From: CAWVWD01 sp045106825 | Lineage (GTDB): Bacteria > Bacteroidota > Bacteroidia > Chitinophagales > Saprospiraceae | Length of the DNA stretch: 37,300 nt | Direction: 5' to 3' | Assembly: GCA_045106825.1 (NCBI GenBank) | Contig: JBGCFH010000011.1 | Coordinates: 1-37,300, forward strand | Shown here: positions 24,326 through 33,687 of the stretch, in pieces | Numbering within the stretch: position 1 is the stretch's first letter | Layout: each line of letters starts with the position of its first letter | The notes under the pieces: model-generated | The model's input: the letters and a program-made list of their open reading frames with translations, nothing else | Told to the model about the DNA's origin: nothing | Database searches by the model: none | Program-made: the position numbers and the translations under genes

Positions 24326-26389
24326 TTAATTCATTAATGCAGGTTCTAAAACTGGTTCGAATGGAATTGTGAAATAGAATGTAGAACCTCGACCTTCTTC
24401 CGATTCTACCCAAATCTCTCCACCATGATGTTTCACAATACGTTTACAAACAGCCAAACCGATTCCAGTTCCTTCATATTTTTCACGACCGTGTAAGCGT
24501 TGGAAAATTTGGAAAATTTTATCTAAATGCCGCTTTTTCATTCCGATACCATTATCTTTAACCATAAATTCAATATAACCATCATTAAGTTTTGATTTTA
24601 TAGTAATCAATGGCGAGTTTTCATTGTATTTGATACCATTACTAATCAAGTTTTGAATCAACATCGAAATTTGAGTTCTATTTGCCAAAAATGGCGGCAA
24701 TTCGACATCAATATCAAAATCCACTTTACGTTCATTGATTTGCATCCGCAAATTGCTCATCACTTTGATTAAAACATTATCAAACTTGACTTTATTTTTC
24801 TGAACTTCACCTCGACCGACTCTTGAGTATTCTAATAAATCTCGAATCAAATCATTCATTCGTGTTACACCATCAGAAGCATAATTAATAAACTCCAATC
24901 CTCTTGCATCTAATTTATGACTATACATTTTTGCTAATAAAGTCACGTAACTATTCACCATACGAAGCGGTTCTTTTAAGTCATGTGAAGCAATATAAGC
25001 AAATTGTTCCAAGTCTCGATTACTTTCTTTTAATGCTTCTGAATACTCTTGCAACTGTCTTTCAGCAGCTTTTTTATCTGTAATATCTTCTACGATTGCG
25101 ATTGAATAATTCAATTCCGTATCATGATTATCTACATTAGAAACAGTCATTTTAGCAATAAAACGACCTTTAGATTTTGTTTCAAATGCTAATTCTTTTT
25201 GAAAACCATTTTCTAATACCAAAGAATCATAATCTGATTCTTGAACTTTACTGAATAACGATTGCATATTTTTATCAATCAAATCACCACGTTCATATCC
25301 CAACATTTTGGAGAATGTCTTATTTGCTTCTTTTATATTTTTAGATTCATCAAAAATAATAATTCCGTAAGGTGCTTCTGCAAATACTTGTTCGAATCGT
25401 GCTTTTGAGCGTTTTTTCTCTCGTTCTGCAGCGACCTCTCTTGTGACATCTGTTCCAAAAATCACAACACCTTGTATCTCTCCTTCTTGATTGTAATAAG
25501 GGAATTTGTTTGTTCTAATCCAAGCGGGTTTGTCTGAACCATAAATGCTAACTTTCTCCAAATTTTGAAGTTTTGGTTTTCGAGTATTAATAATTTCCAA
25601 ATCTTCTTGATGAAACCGCAACGCATCTTTTTCAGATAACAAATCGTACATATTTGCACCTTTATAAAAACTTACCGATTGATTTGAAAAAGCAGCATAT
25701 TTTTTATTCACTCTAACAATACGATTTTTATCATCTTTTATCATTACCAGATTAGACATCGTATCCATCAGATTCTCAAACTCAAATTGATATTTGCTTG
25801 ATTTTTCTTTATATAAAAGCAATTCTCTTTTAGCTTTCATTGAAGTATAAACACCAAGAAACGATAAAATTGTAATAACAGGATTCCAAATATAAAACTG
25901 ATTTCTTTCGTCAATAGGTAAATCTGAGTAACCCAATGAAAACATCATAAGAGCTAAAGGAATTGCCCATACTTGTATCATATATCTTAAATTGGTAATA
26001 CCAACCGAAACACTTACTGCCATTGTCCAATAAAAAAAGATATAATCATCTGCAAAATTATTTTTGTATTGAATAAAAATAGTATTTGCCATAACAATAA
26101 TCCCAAAATACAATAATATCAATTGTCCATACTCTTCTTGATTTTCTTTAGAACGACTTAAAAAATAGAGCAATCCTGTTGTCACTATTATCCAAAAAAA
26201 TATAAAATATACTGGAATAAAATCTTCCGGTAGCATTAATGACATCACAGACAACAAAATCACATATGCCAAACCCAGTATTAGGACGAATTGCCCATCT
26301 GCACCTAATCGTACTTTAAGCCAGATACTAACAGACTCAATAAAACTATTGAATCGTTTAGTTAATCTAAACCTTTGAGAAAGACCCAT
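24326..26389 (-). CDS. Membrane-bound PAS-domain sensor histidine kinase
   Basis: A hybrid-free sensor kinase of about 687 residues. The frame opens at 26449, but the first 20 residues look like leader, and MGLSQRFRL at 26389 is preferred. Counting from the long start: six membrane helices at about 53-210, two PAS domains (LMDTMSNLVMIKDDKNRIV and FEQVFAEAPYGIIIFDES), then HisKA with the phosphorylated histidine 489 in ASHDLKEPLRMV. The ATPase domain has N box NLISNGIKYN, G1 DNGIGM, F box IFQIFQRLH and G2 GTGIGLAVCKR. No response regulator lies nearby, so it is an orphan kinase whose partner is elsewhere. The signal sensed is unknown; PAS domains may bind a ligand or cofactor. Confidence 0.9.
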   Translation of the reverse strand: MGLSQRFRLTKRFNSFIESVSIWLKVRLGADGQFVLILGLAYVILLSVMSLMLPEDFIPVYFIFFWIIVTTGLLYFLSRSKENQEEYGQLILLYFGIIVMANTIFIQYKNNFADDYIFFYWTMAVSVSVGITNLRYMIQVWAIPLALMMFSLGYSDLPIDERNQFYIWNPVITILSFLGVYTSMKAKRELLLYKEKSSKYQFEFENLMDTMSNLVMIKDDKNRIVRVNKKYAAFSNQSVSFYKGANMYDLLSEKDALRFHQEDLEIINTRKPKLQNLEKVSIYGSDKPAWIRTNKFPYYNQEGEIQGVVIFGTDVTREVAAEREKKRSKARFEQVFAEAPYGIIIFDESKNIKEANKTFSKMLGYERGDLIDKNMQSLFSKVQESDYDSLVLENGFQKELAFETKSKGRFIAKMTVSNVDNHDTELNYSIAIVEDITDKKAAERQLQEYSEALKESNRDLEQFAYIASHDLKEPLRMVNSYVTLLAKMYSHKLDARGLEFINYASDGVTRMNDLIRDLLEYSRVGRGEVQKNKVKFDNVLIKVMSNLRMQINERKVDFDIDVELPPFLANRTQISMLIQNLISNGIKYNENSPLITIKSKLNDGYIEFMVKDNGIGMKKRHLDKIFQIFQRLHGREKYEGTGIGLAVCKRIVKHHGGEIWVESEEGRGSTFYFTIPFEPVLEPALMN

Positions 26390-26449
26390 TATCATAATAA
26401 AATAATTTAAGCAATCATTTAATCCATAATAATCACTTCTTGAATACAA

Positions 26450-26823
26450 TGATTATTTTTTTTTTAAAAAATTAGGATTTAATCTATTTGGTGAATTTCT
26501 ATCATTGTATTAATGACAAATTGAAGATTTTATTTTCATAAATTAATCTACGATATAAAAATTTCGGCTATAAAAGATGTATCAAAATCTATTCCTATCT
26601 ATTGTTCAAATTGGGAAAATAGTATCTTAATTTTAAAATTTATAGATTTAGATTGTAGGATTTCATGCTAAAAAAAGGGTTCAAATCACTATAATAATGG
26701 TATAAACGAATTATACCAAAGGTTTTGAATCAAGAATGAGTCGAAACATTAAATACTATGCCACAATTAAACTTGTTTTTTCTTTGACTATTTGATGACT
26801 ATAATAACACAATCTAAAATAAG
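26450..26823. other. Intergenic region without recognisable features
   Basis: AT-rich sequence between the TonB receptor terminator and the kinase start. The only structure noticed is a small palindrome, GGTATAAACGAATTATACC, near 26699-26717. No open frame of note. Confidence 0.5.
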
Positions 26824-26864
26824 AAAAACGTAGAATGAATAAGAATGTCCACTCTACGTTTTTT
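26824..26864 (-). terminator. Terminator of the TonB-dependent receptor gene
   Basis: AAAAACGTAGA pairs with TCTACGTTTTT across an 18-base loop, 44 bases beyond the gene stop. Confidence 0.7.
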
Positions 26865-26907
26865 ACTATCGACAACTTTTGAACTGTTCTTTATTTATTC
26901 TATGGTA

Positions 26908-29241
26908 CTAAAAATCTATTTGAAAACTCAAAATTGGTGTTAAAGGACTTTGGCGACGATTCACCCAACTATCTTCATCACGATCAAATACATAATTTAA
27001 ACTATCCATATTTCTACGATTAATCACATTTTGAATATCTAAAGCTAACCAGTAAGCAAACTTAGGTGTATTCTTACGTAATGCGACACGTAAATCAGGA
27101 CGAAAATAAGGATCAATTCTATCTTCAAACGGTCGAGATTCATCTAAAGTCGGTAAGAAACCATCTGCATTTTCTTGACCTGGCATCAAAGGCGTAATCG
27201 GCATTCCGCCATTAAACATTAAGCGTAAACCAGTTTCAATCATTGTATTATCATTGATTTGAAAAGTTTTTCCACCTGTAAATGTTCCAGCAACTCGACT
27301 ATTATAACGTGTATTATATCGTGTATCGTCATTAGGTAGTGAAAAGGTCGAATTAAAAACAGAACCTGAAACGACAAAAAATGCACCTTGACTAAAGAAA
27401 CGTTCCAAATACAAATCTAAACCTATATTTTGACCAGTTCCCTCACTTTCTAACGCTTCAGTCGCAAATCCTTGAACATCATTTAACAACCAGTATTTTC
27501 GAGCAGCATTGATAGGAACATTACCTAATGTTTGATAATATGTTTCCAGATGAACTCGATAATTGTCACCAATAGTTTGGTCGTAAGCCGCTACAAAATG
27601 ATGTGCCTGAATCATTGGCAAATCAAAATTCGGCATTTCTCCATTCACTTCCGTTAAATAAGAACCTAACGGCAACATTCGACCATGCAAACCATACGCC
27701 AAAGCAAACGATGATTTATCAGTGATTTGATATTTCATTGAGGCACGAGGTTCAATCGAATTTGTATTGTTCAATGCCAAAAAGATAGAATGTAAACCAG
27801 CATTCAAGGTCAATTTATCACTTGGTCGAAAACTCAACTGCACATAAGGTTGAGCCAAAAGCGTATTTCCATCATTATTGATGATTTCATTTTGAGTTTC
27901 TGTATCAAAATCCCATTGTCTCAAGATAAATTTATAGCCCAAATTACTCACTAACGCACCAACTTTCATATTGAACTTTGGATTAAACGTTCTTTTATAG
28001 AATGTACTTAGCGAAATACGATTATTCGTATAATCATCATAATTTAGTGTAAACTGCTCTGTACCAGCAGCATTCAACGTATCATCACTGACAACAACAC
28101 GTTGTCCCATAACAGCTGCATTTACTTTGATATAAGATTTTGAATCTATGATATAATTCATTGAAGCACCTAAAGCACCCATATTTGTTTCAAAGTTATA
28201 AGTATAAGAATCATCAAATATTTCACGAGGTTCTTCCGAAGGATTAAAAATTTCAATACTATTTCCTCCCATTCCCCAAAAATTAAAATTGGCTTTTTCA
28301 CCTTTGTGATGCAGATTAAATGACAAATCGTAAAAGTTATTATCCGTTCGTGGACCAACTAAATGAATACCCATTTGATTTAAAATACCTAACGTCGAAT
28401 AACGGAAATTCGCTAAATAAGAGGATTTTTCTTTTTTAATTGGCCCTTCAGTCGCAATATCCAAACCTAACAAACCAGCTCTAAAAGTATGTTCTCGATT
28501 ATACATATTTCCATTACGAAAATTCATATCAAAAACACCTGAAAACGCATTTCCATATTCAGCAGGAAACGCACCAACCGAAAAATCAGAACTTCCCAAC
28601 ATTGAAGCAGAAAAAATCGTAATTCCACCACCAGAAGTTCCTCGACGAGCAAAGTGATTTGGGTTCGGAATATCAATGCCATTCAAACGCCACAACAAAC
28701 CAGCAGACGAATTACCACGAATAACAACATCTGCTCGTGTATCTCGTGATGGCTGAACACCAGGAAAACCCATCACTAAACGAGAAGGATCATTCGCAAC
28801 CGCAGCATGATATTGCAGTTCTTCAGGATCAAGCCGACGAACCGACATAACGGACAATTCATTCACAGCATCATTTCGAGTATAAGCCTTGACTACAATT
28901 TCTTCGATAGCAATTCCTTCTTTCAATTCAATATCCAAGATATATTCTTTTGCAGAATTAATTTGAATATTGTCCCGTACAAATTCCGTATAACCAATGT
29001 AGCCACATTTAATCGTTCGACGACCAACAGGCACATTTTCCAATATAAATTTTCCATCAATATCAGTTGTTGTACCTATGTTTTCGCCTTCAATATCAGC
29101 CACATAAACATTTGCACCAATCAAAGCTTCTCTTGTATCAATATCAACGACTGTTCCTCGAATCGTTTGTGTTAGTTGTGCGTGAAGTGTTCCGTTTATA
29201 AACAGTAAGAATAGAATGAATAATTTTATGAATTTTCTCAT
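26908..29241 (-). CDS. TonB-dependent outer-membrane receptor with CarboxypepD_reg domain
   Basis: A 777-residue outer-membrane transporter. Residues 1-21 are a signal peptide (ending LHAQ). Residues about 27-115 are a carboxypeptidase-like regulatory domain (IRGTVVDIDTREALIGANVY). The plug follows (DPSRLVMGFPGVQPSRDTRA, then VVIRGNSSAGLLWRLNGIDI), and from about 250 the beta-barrel, ending in an aromatic strand (PILSFQIDF). No SusD-like gene is next to it, so it is not a classical polysaccharide-utilization pair; siderophore, cofactor or peptide uptake is possible. The absence of a Pfam-type TonB box before the plug is usual for this class. A good promoter lies just upstream. Confidence 0.93.
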   Translation of the reverse strand: MRKFIKLFILFLLFINGTLHAQLTQTIRGTVVDIDTREALIGANVYVADIEGENIGTTTDIDGKFILENVPVGRRTIKCGYIGYTEFVRDNIQINSAKEYILDIELKEGIAIEEIVVKAYTRNDAVNELSVMSVRRLDPEELQYHAAVANDPSRLVMGFPGVQPSRDTRADVVIRGNSSAGLLWRLNGIDIPNPNHFARRGTSGGGITIFSASMLGSSDFSVGAFPAEYGNAFSGVFDMNFRNGNMYNREHTFRAGLLGLDIATEGPIKKEKSSYLANFRYSTLGILNQMGIHLVGPRTDNNFYDLSFNLHHKGEKANFNFWGMGGNSIEIFNPSEEPREIFDDSYTYNFETNMGALGASMNYIIDSKSYIKVNAAVMGQRVVVSDDTLNAAGTEQFTLNYDDYTNNRISLSTFYKRTFNPKFNMKVGALVSNLGYKFILRQWDFDTETQNEIINNDGNTLLAQPYVQLSFRPSDKLTLNAGLHSIFLALNNTNSIEPRASMKYQITDKSSFALAYGLHGRMLPLGSYLTEVNGEMPNFDLPMIQAHHFVAAYDQTIGDNYRVHLETYYQTLGNVPINAARKYWLLNDVQGFATEALESEGTGQNIGLDLYLERFFSQGAFFVVSGSVFNSTFSLPNDDTRYNTRYNSRVAGTFTGGKTFQINDNTMIETGLRLMFNGGMPITPLMPGQENADGFLPTLDESRPFEDRIDPYFRPDLRVALRKNTPKFAYWLALDIQNVINRRNMDSLNYVFDRDEDSWVNRRQSPLTPILSFQIDF

Positions 29242-29273
29242 TTGATTTGATTTTATGTATAAAATTGATAACT

Positions 29274-29304
29274 CAAATCTATTTTTTTAATATTAAAAAA
29301 TCAA
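29274..29304 (-). promoter_or_regulatory. Promoter of the TonB-dependent receptor gene
   Basis: On the minus strand TTG (29302-29304) is followed after 20 bases by TAGATTTG (29281-29274), the Bacteroidota consensus at the expected spacing, about 33 bases before the ATG. Confidence 0.75.
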
Positions 29305-29664
29305 ATGATACTTATCTTATTTGGATTTTAGTTAAACAAGTTTAATAAGGTTAAACGAATTTAATGAGTATAAATGACTATTTGAACTTTAGTATAAGTC
29401 AATCAATATTTGAAAATATCATAATACAATTTAGATTTATGAATTAAACCTATACGAAATTTTGAAATTCTGCGTTCAGACGGATTAAAATCCGCCTTTT
29501 TAGATATGAAAAACCTAAAAAAACTCGTATCGTTTAACTTTTAAAATATTTTCTTAACGATGAACTATCTAAAGAATCGGTTTTTAAACCGATTAAACGC
29601 ACAATGTTCAGACTTCATAAAATCTTAATTTATGAATGATAGGTTAAATAGATAAAAAAATACA
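29305..29664. other. Intergenic region with two small hairpins
   Basis: AT-rich. CGGATTAAAATCCG (about 29480) and AATCGGTTTTTAAACCGATT (about 29576-29595) are palindromes, the kind scattered through flavobacterial genomes. No gene is seen. Confidence 0.5.
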
Positions 29665-29700
29665 AAAGTCGCATCAATATTAGTAATTGATACGACCTTT
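29665..29700 (-). terminator. Probable terminator of ychF
   Basis: AAAGTCG-C-ATCAAT pairs with ATTGATACGACCTTT, with one bulge, 50 bases beyond the stop; a run of T follows on the minus strand. Confidence 0.65.
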
Positions 29701-29749
29701 ATAAAAAGTAATATTATAATTTCATGCAAGATAATGCTTAAAAAGAATC

Positions 29750-30847
29750 TTACACATTAAATCTAAAGTGCATTACATCTCCATTTCCGACAACATATTC
29801 TTTACCTTCGACACCCATTTTACCAGCAGTCTTCACAGCTGATTCAGAACCATAAGTAACAAAATCTTCATAGCGAATCACTTCTGCACGAATAAAGCCT
29901 TTTTCAAAATCAGAATGAATAACACCTGCGGCACCTGGCGCTTTCGTCCCTTCGATGATTGTCCAGGCACGAACTTCTTTCTCGCCAGCAGTGAAGTAAG
30001 TAATTAGGTTCAACAAACGATAACAAGCTTCAATGATTTTATTCACACCTGGTTCTTCTAAGCCCATATCTTCCAAAAACTCCATACGTTCTTCATAAGT
30101 ATCTAACTCTGCAATGTCCGCTTCAATAGCAGCAGAAATAAATAAAACTTGAGCGTCTTCGTCTTTTACGGTTTCCAGAAAACGAGCCGTATGATTATTA
30201 CCATTAATAACAGACTCCTCATCGACATTACAAACATACATCACAGGTTTGCTGGTCAATAAGTACATTTCGTTAACAAAAGGCAAGTCATTCTCATCTA
30301 TTTCACAAGAACGAGCGTTGTTACCTTGTTCGATATAATCATGTAATTTTTGAGTGATTTCGGCTTGACGAATGATTTCTTTATCCATTGATTTAGCTTG
30401 ACGACGCAATTTATCTAAGCGTTTTTCAAGCGTTTCTAAATCTTTGAATTGTAACTCTGTATCAATAATATCTTTATCACGAACCGGATCAACACTTCCG
30501 TCAACGTGTACGATATTTCCGTCTTCAAAACAACGTACAACATGTACAATTGCATCAACTTCACGGATATTTGCCAAAAATTGATTTCCTAAACCTTCGC
30601 CCTTACTTGCTCCTTTTATCAATCCTGCAATATCTACAATTTCTATTGTTGTTGGCACTACTTTTTGCGGATTAACCAACTCTTGTAATTTTGCTAAACG
30701 CTTATCAGGAACGGTAATCGTTCCCACATTTGGTTCTTTTGTCGCAAAAGGATAATTCGCTGCTAAAGCTTTAGCATTAGAAAGTGCATTAAACAAGGTT
30801 GATTTTCCTACATTTGGTAAACCAACAATACCACATTTTAAAGCCAT
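29750..30847 (-). CDS. ychF: Redox-regulated, ribosome-binding ATPase YchF
   Basis: A 365-residue Obg-family P-loop protein. Residues 9-17 are the P-loop GLPNVGKST; DIAGLIKGASKGEGLGNQFL is the G3/switch region, with a leucine (residue 10) in place of the catalytic glutamine as in HAS-NTPases. The base-recognition motif is NVDE (about 211) instead of NKxD, which explains the ATP preference known for YchF. The helical insertion and the C-terminal TGS domain (LITYFTAGEKEVRAWTI ... GDVMHFRFNV) are complete. It binds ribosomes and is implicated in stress and translation control in other bacteria. A single gene. Confidence 0.97.
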   Translation of the reverse strand: MALKCGIVGLPNVGKSTLFNALSNAKALAANYPFATKEPNVGTITVPDKRLAKLQELVNPQKVVPTTIEIVDIAGLIKGASKGEGLGNQFLANIREVDAIVHVVRCFEDGNIVHVDGSVDPVRDKDIIDTELQFKDLETLEKRLDKLRRQAKSMDKEIIRQAEITQKLHDYIEQGNNARSCEIDENDLPFVNEMYLLTSKPVMYVCNVDEESVINGNNHTARFLETVKDEDAQVLFISAAIEADIAELDTYEERMEFLEDMGLEEPGVNKIIEACYRLLNLITYFTAGEKEVRAWTIIEGTKAPGAAGVIHSDFEKGFIRAEVIRYEDFVTYGSESAVKTAGKMGVEGKEYVVGNGDVMHFRFNV

Positions 30848-30964
30848 TTTTTCTATGATTAAGACAATTCAACACGCTTATAAAAGCAGATTTGAATTAT
30901 CTTCAATTATTTAATTGATTTTTTTAATTTCTTATAGAAATTCTATCTCAAAAATTTTGAGGTG

Positions 30965-30972
30965 CAAAGATA
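30965..30972 (-). promoter_or_regulatory. Candidate -7 element of ychF
   Basis: TATCTTTG on the minus strand, a full match to TAnnTTTG, about 118 bases before the ychF ATG; no clear TTG at -33. Confidence 0.55.
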
Positions 30973-31026
30973 TAATTTTATCATTGAGAAATAGATAAAA
31001 TTTTTAATTCCAATAAATTAAAAGAA

Positions 31027-32142
31027 ATGAATAAGTTCGTAATACTACTGTCTATCTGTTGCGTTTACATAAGTTGCGGTGATAAATCCTCCAAAAAGTC
31101 AACTACAAAAAACGCAATTATTCAAACGCAACAAACGACAGTTATTGACAATCCGATTGAATTAGAAGTTATTTTGGATAAAGTCAGAATTAGAGATAAA
31201 GCGGGTTTAGATGGTACAGAATTAGAGCAACTAAAAAAGGGAACAAAGGTTACTTTTATGGGCGAAATCAGTGATTTTACAGATAAAATAAAATTACGTG
31301 GAATTCAGTATAATGATCCTTGGTTAAAGATTCAAATTAGAAAAGGGCAAGAAGGTTGGATTTATGGAGGTGCTGTAAAATTCAAATCTGATGAAGCAGG
31401 AAAAGAGTTAAAAAATAGATTAATTACAAAGAGATTAGAACAGTTTTTTGGCAGTAAAATCGTCTATGAAGTAGAAGCTTATCAAAAACAATTTGAGGAT
31501 ACCAAAACAGAGAAAGAATTTCCTTTATTATATCGTAGTAATAAAGAATTAGGACACAAAATGAATTACAAATTCACAGCGTTTTTTGAAATGGGAATTG
31601 ACGATAGTGAATATCCCGATTTGTTTTGGATTGATGATCCGATTCCTGCGATGTCTTTGAGTTTAGTTGCCGAAGGAACACAATATCAGATATTTACAAA
31701 TATTGATGACTTATATAAAAAAGCGGCTGCAACAGAAGGAAAATTAGATGACGAATTTGCAAAAATCATCAAAGCAATGCATGATAATGATATTGAATAT
31801 TATTATCCAGTATGGTTTTTACAAACTTGGGATTATGGAGGTTATAGTCTTTTAGGTCAAGGAAAACACACAGCAATCCTGAATCGATTAGAAAAATTAG
31901 CAATTAAAACAGATTTGTTTAATCCCGAAATTCGAGATATTAAAAAACAAGTTATTCAAGATATTATTGAAGGAGAACATTATGGTGAAAAGAGTGAAAC
32001 AATCCTAAAAGAATTAGATACTATCATTAATAGTAAATATACGATTTTGACAGAAAGTGATTTGACTGTACTAAAAAATCGTCGCCCAATGTTTGAAGAA
32101 CCCGAAAAACATAAGATTAATGTGTTTGAGAAAGATTATTAG
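31027..32142 (+). CDS. Lipoprotein with bacterial SH3-like domain
   Basis: A 371-residue lipoprotein: hydrophobic signal and lipobox YISC (cysteine near residue 17). Residues about 45-115 resemble a bacterial SH3 fold (VRIRDKAGLDGTELEQLKKG ... VTFMGE ... WLKIQI ... GQEGWIYGGAVKF), a module that often binds peptidoglycan peptides. The remaining 250 residues are mainly helical (DDEFAKIIKAMHDNDIEYYY, GYSLLGQGKHTAIL) and not recognised. Probably attached to the inner face of the outer membrane. It is divergent from ychF and followed by a repeat-rich gap. Confidence 0.8.
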   Translation: MNKFVILLSICCVYISCGDKSSKKSTTKNAIIQTQQTTVIDNPIELEVILDKVRIRDKAGLDGTELEQLKKGTKVTFMGEISDFTDKIKLRGIQYNDPWLKIQIRKGQEGWIYGGAVKFKSDEAGKELKNRLITKRLEQFFGSKIVYEVEAYQKQFEDTKTEKEFPLLYRSNKELGHKMNYKFTAFFEMGIDDSEYPDLFWIDDPIPAMSLSLVAEGTQYQIFTNIDDLYKKAAATEGKLDDEFAKIIKAMHDNDIEYYYPVWFLQTWDYGGYSLLGQGKHTAILNRLEKLAIKTDLFNPEIRDIKKQVIQDIIEGEHYGEKSETILKELDTIINSKYTILTESDLTVLKNRRPMFEEPEKHKINVFEKDY

Positions 32143-32612
32143 AAATATACTCTTAAACCAACAATCTAAATCGCATCAAAAATTGCTCACGCAGATTTTA
32201 TATAATTTACTTTGTAATTCATGTTTCACTGTTATTAAATTTAAAAATGAAAATATTACGTGTTGCCTTGTAAAACAATCATTTCATGCAGATTTTCCAT
32301 TAGCAAAATCAATTTTTTTTACCAATTATTAGAAAATCTGCGTGAATCTGCGTAAAAAACATTTTGCAAAGTAAAATTTAGCAATTGTGATTTCTATTGA
32401 TTCTTTATGATTTTACATTTCAGCAAAACGTGAATTGTAGTTTTATTAACTTACCAATAAAATTATTTGCGAAAAATTTGCAAAAATCTGTGTGAGTATA
32501 ATATTTCAATTTCAACAAGTTGAAATACTTTAATGATACTTAAAATCACTTTGGTACATAAGTGTAGAACTACCTCTTTATGGTAAAAAAAATAAAAGAT
32601 AAACACTTAAAT
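32143..32612. repeat. Degraded relative of the long palindromic element
   Basis: From about 32264 to 32437 the sequence follows the right half of the palindrome at 4681-5151: GCCTTGTAAAACAATCAT, CATTAGCAAAATCAATTTTT, ACCAATTATTAGAAAATCTG, two 10-bp units, TTTAGCAATTGTGATTTCTA and AAACGTGAATT. It has no family A insertion, so it preserves the empty site. The left half (32183-32263) is badly decayed. No gene is seen. Confidence 0.78.
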
Positions 32613-32617
32613 AAAAA

Positions 32618-32645
32618 AAGCCCGAAGTCAAACGACTTCGGGCTT
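32618..32645 (-). terminator. Terminator of the tRNA pair
   Basis: AAGCCCGAAGTC pairs perfectly with GACTTCGGGCTT around AAAC and is followed on the minus strand by seven T; it directly follows tRNA-Leu. Confidence 0.92.
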
Positions 32646-32647
32646 CG

Positions 32648-32731
32648 TGCCCCGGGCGGGAATCGAACCCGCACTTCCTAATGGAAACAGGATTTTAAGT
32701 CCTGCGCGTCTACCAATTCCGCCACCAAGGC
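32648..32731 (-). tRNA. tRNA-Leu (anticodon TAA)
   Basis: An 84-base class II tRNA on the minus strand: acceptor GCCTTGG with CCGGGGC, D arm with GGCGGAATTGG, anticodon loop CTTAAAA (anticodon TAA), a variable arm of about 12 bases, and T loop GGTTCGATTCC. CCA is not encoded. Confidence 0.95.
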
Positions 32732-32796
32732 AGTAGACTTTTCATTAAAAGAATTGCAAAATAAAACCCTCTAAATGAGGGTTCGCAATAATTTTG

Positions 32797-32869
<73 letters not shown>

Positions 32870-32932
32870 TTTTTTTAATGTTTTGTAACTTATCTTTTTA
32901 AGTTACTACATATGTGTTTTTCAAATGCGATG

Positions 32933-32940
32933 CAAATATA
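32933..32940 (-). promoter_or_regulatory. -7 element of the tRNA-Gly/tRNA-Leu operon
   Basis: TATATTTG on the minus strand matches TAnnTTTG exactly and lies 63 bases upstream of tRNA-Gly. The -33 element is not clear. Confidence 0.6.
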
Positions 32941-33078
32941 CAACAACTTAAACTTAACTTCCAAATATTTTTAGAATTATTTTCATTTTTTTTATTAAAA
33001 AACGGTACGAATACTATTAAAAACAAGGATTCAAAAAATTAGTTCCCTCTAAAGCATTGTTTATCAATTTATTGCATT

Positions 33079-33684
33079 TTAATATGCTGCTTCAATAAGA
33101 ATTTCAAAATTTGCATCGTACGCTAAATCTTCTGTAATAATTAATGCATTACTTATCCAAAGTTCCTTTAATGTTGGATGTTCGACGATTTTTTCATCAA
33201 TCGTCATAAGCGGTTGATGACGCAAATCTAAAGTTTGAAGATTTGGTAATCTTAATATTTCATCAGATAAATGCTCTAAATTGCCATATTGCCAATTAAT
33301 ATGTTCAAGTTCACTTATTTGAAATAGCATTTTTGGAAAAAAAGATAAATCTAATCTTGGAAAAGTGATTATTTTATTTTCAGTAAAGATTTTTAATATT
33401 TCCAAACAATTATTAGCGGAAGCTTTTTCAAATATCAATGTCAATATTCTACTGGCTTTTGTTGGAGATAAATTTATTGTTCCTAATAATATAGATTGTA
33501 AATTAGTTTTAGACGCTTGTTTTTCGATACCTTGTAATTTTTGATAATAATCAAACAACCATTTTACACCATCATCATTGACTGCGAAACCTGATAATAT
33601 AGTTATCGCCAGTTCAATATTAGCTTGATCCGTACTATTTAAAAGCTGTTCAATTTTATCTAACTCACTTTTTGTAATTTCCAT
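33079..33684 (-). CDS. Leucine-rich-repeat-like protein, function unknown
   Basis: A 201-residue protein without signal peptide. The first 110 residues are helical (SELDKIEQLLNSTDQANIEL). The second half carries about three leucine-rich repeats: LEHLSDEILRLPNLQTLDLR, then HQPLMTIDEKIVEHPTLKEL, then WISNALIITEDLAY, ending in an acidic tail. Such folds usually mediate protein binding. It begins three bases after the rmlD stop, so the two are co-transcribed, but no functional link with sugar synthesis is evident. Confidence 0.75.
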   Translation of the reverse strand: MEITKSELDKIEQLLNSTDQANIELAITILSGFAVNDDGVKWLFDYYQKLQGIEKQASKTNLQSILLGTINLSPTKASRILTLIFEKASANNCLEILKIFTENKIITFPRLDLSFFPKMLFQISELEHINWQYGNLEHLSDEILRLPNLQTLDLRHQPLMTIDEKIVEHPTLKELWISNALIITEDLAYDANFEILIEAAY

Positions 33685-33687
33685 AGT

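Noticed and set aside
28807..29175. Plus-strand open frame of 122 residues
   Set aside because: It is the reverse of the TonB receptor N-terminal region; its Phe/Ile/Asn-rich composition is typical of an antisense shadow.
29476..29600. Two short palindromes as a possible miniature element
   Set aside because: The two hairpins have different sequences and no shared terminal repeats or flanking duplication.
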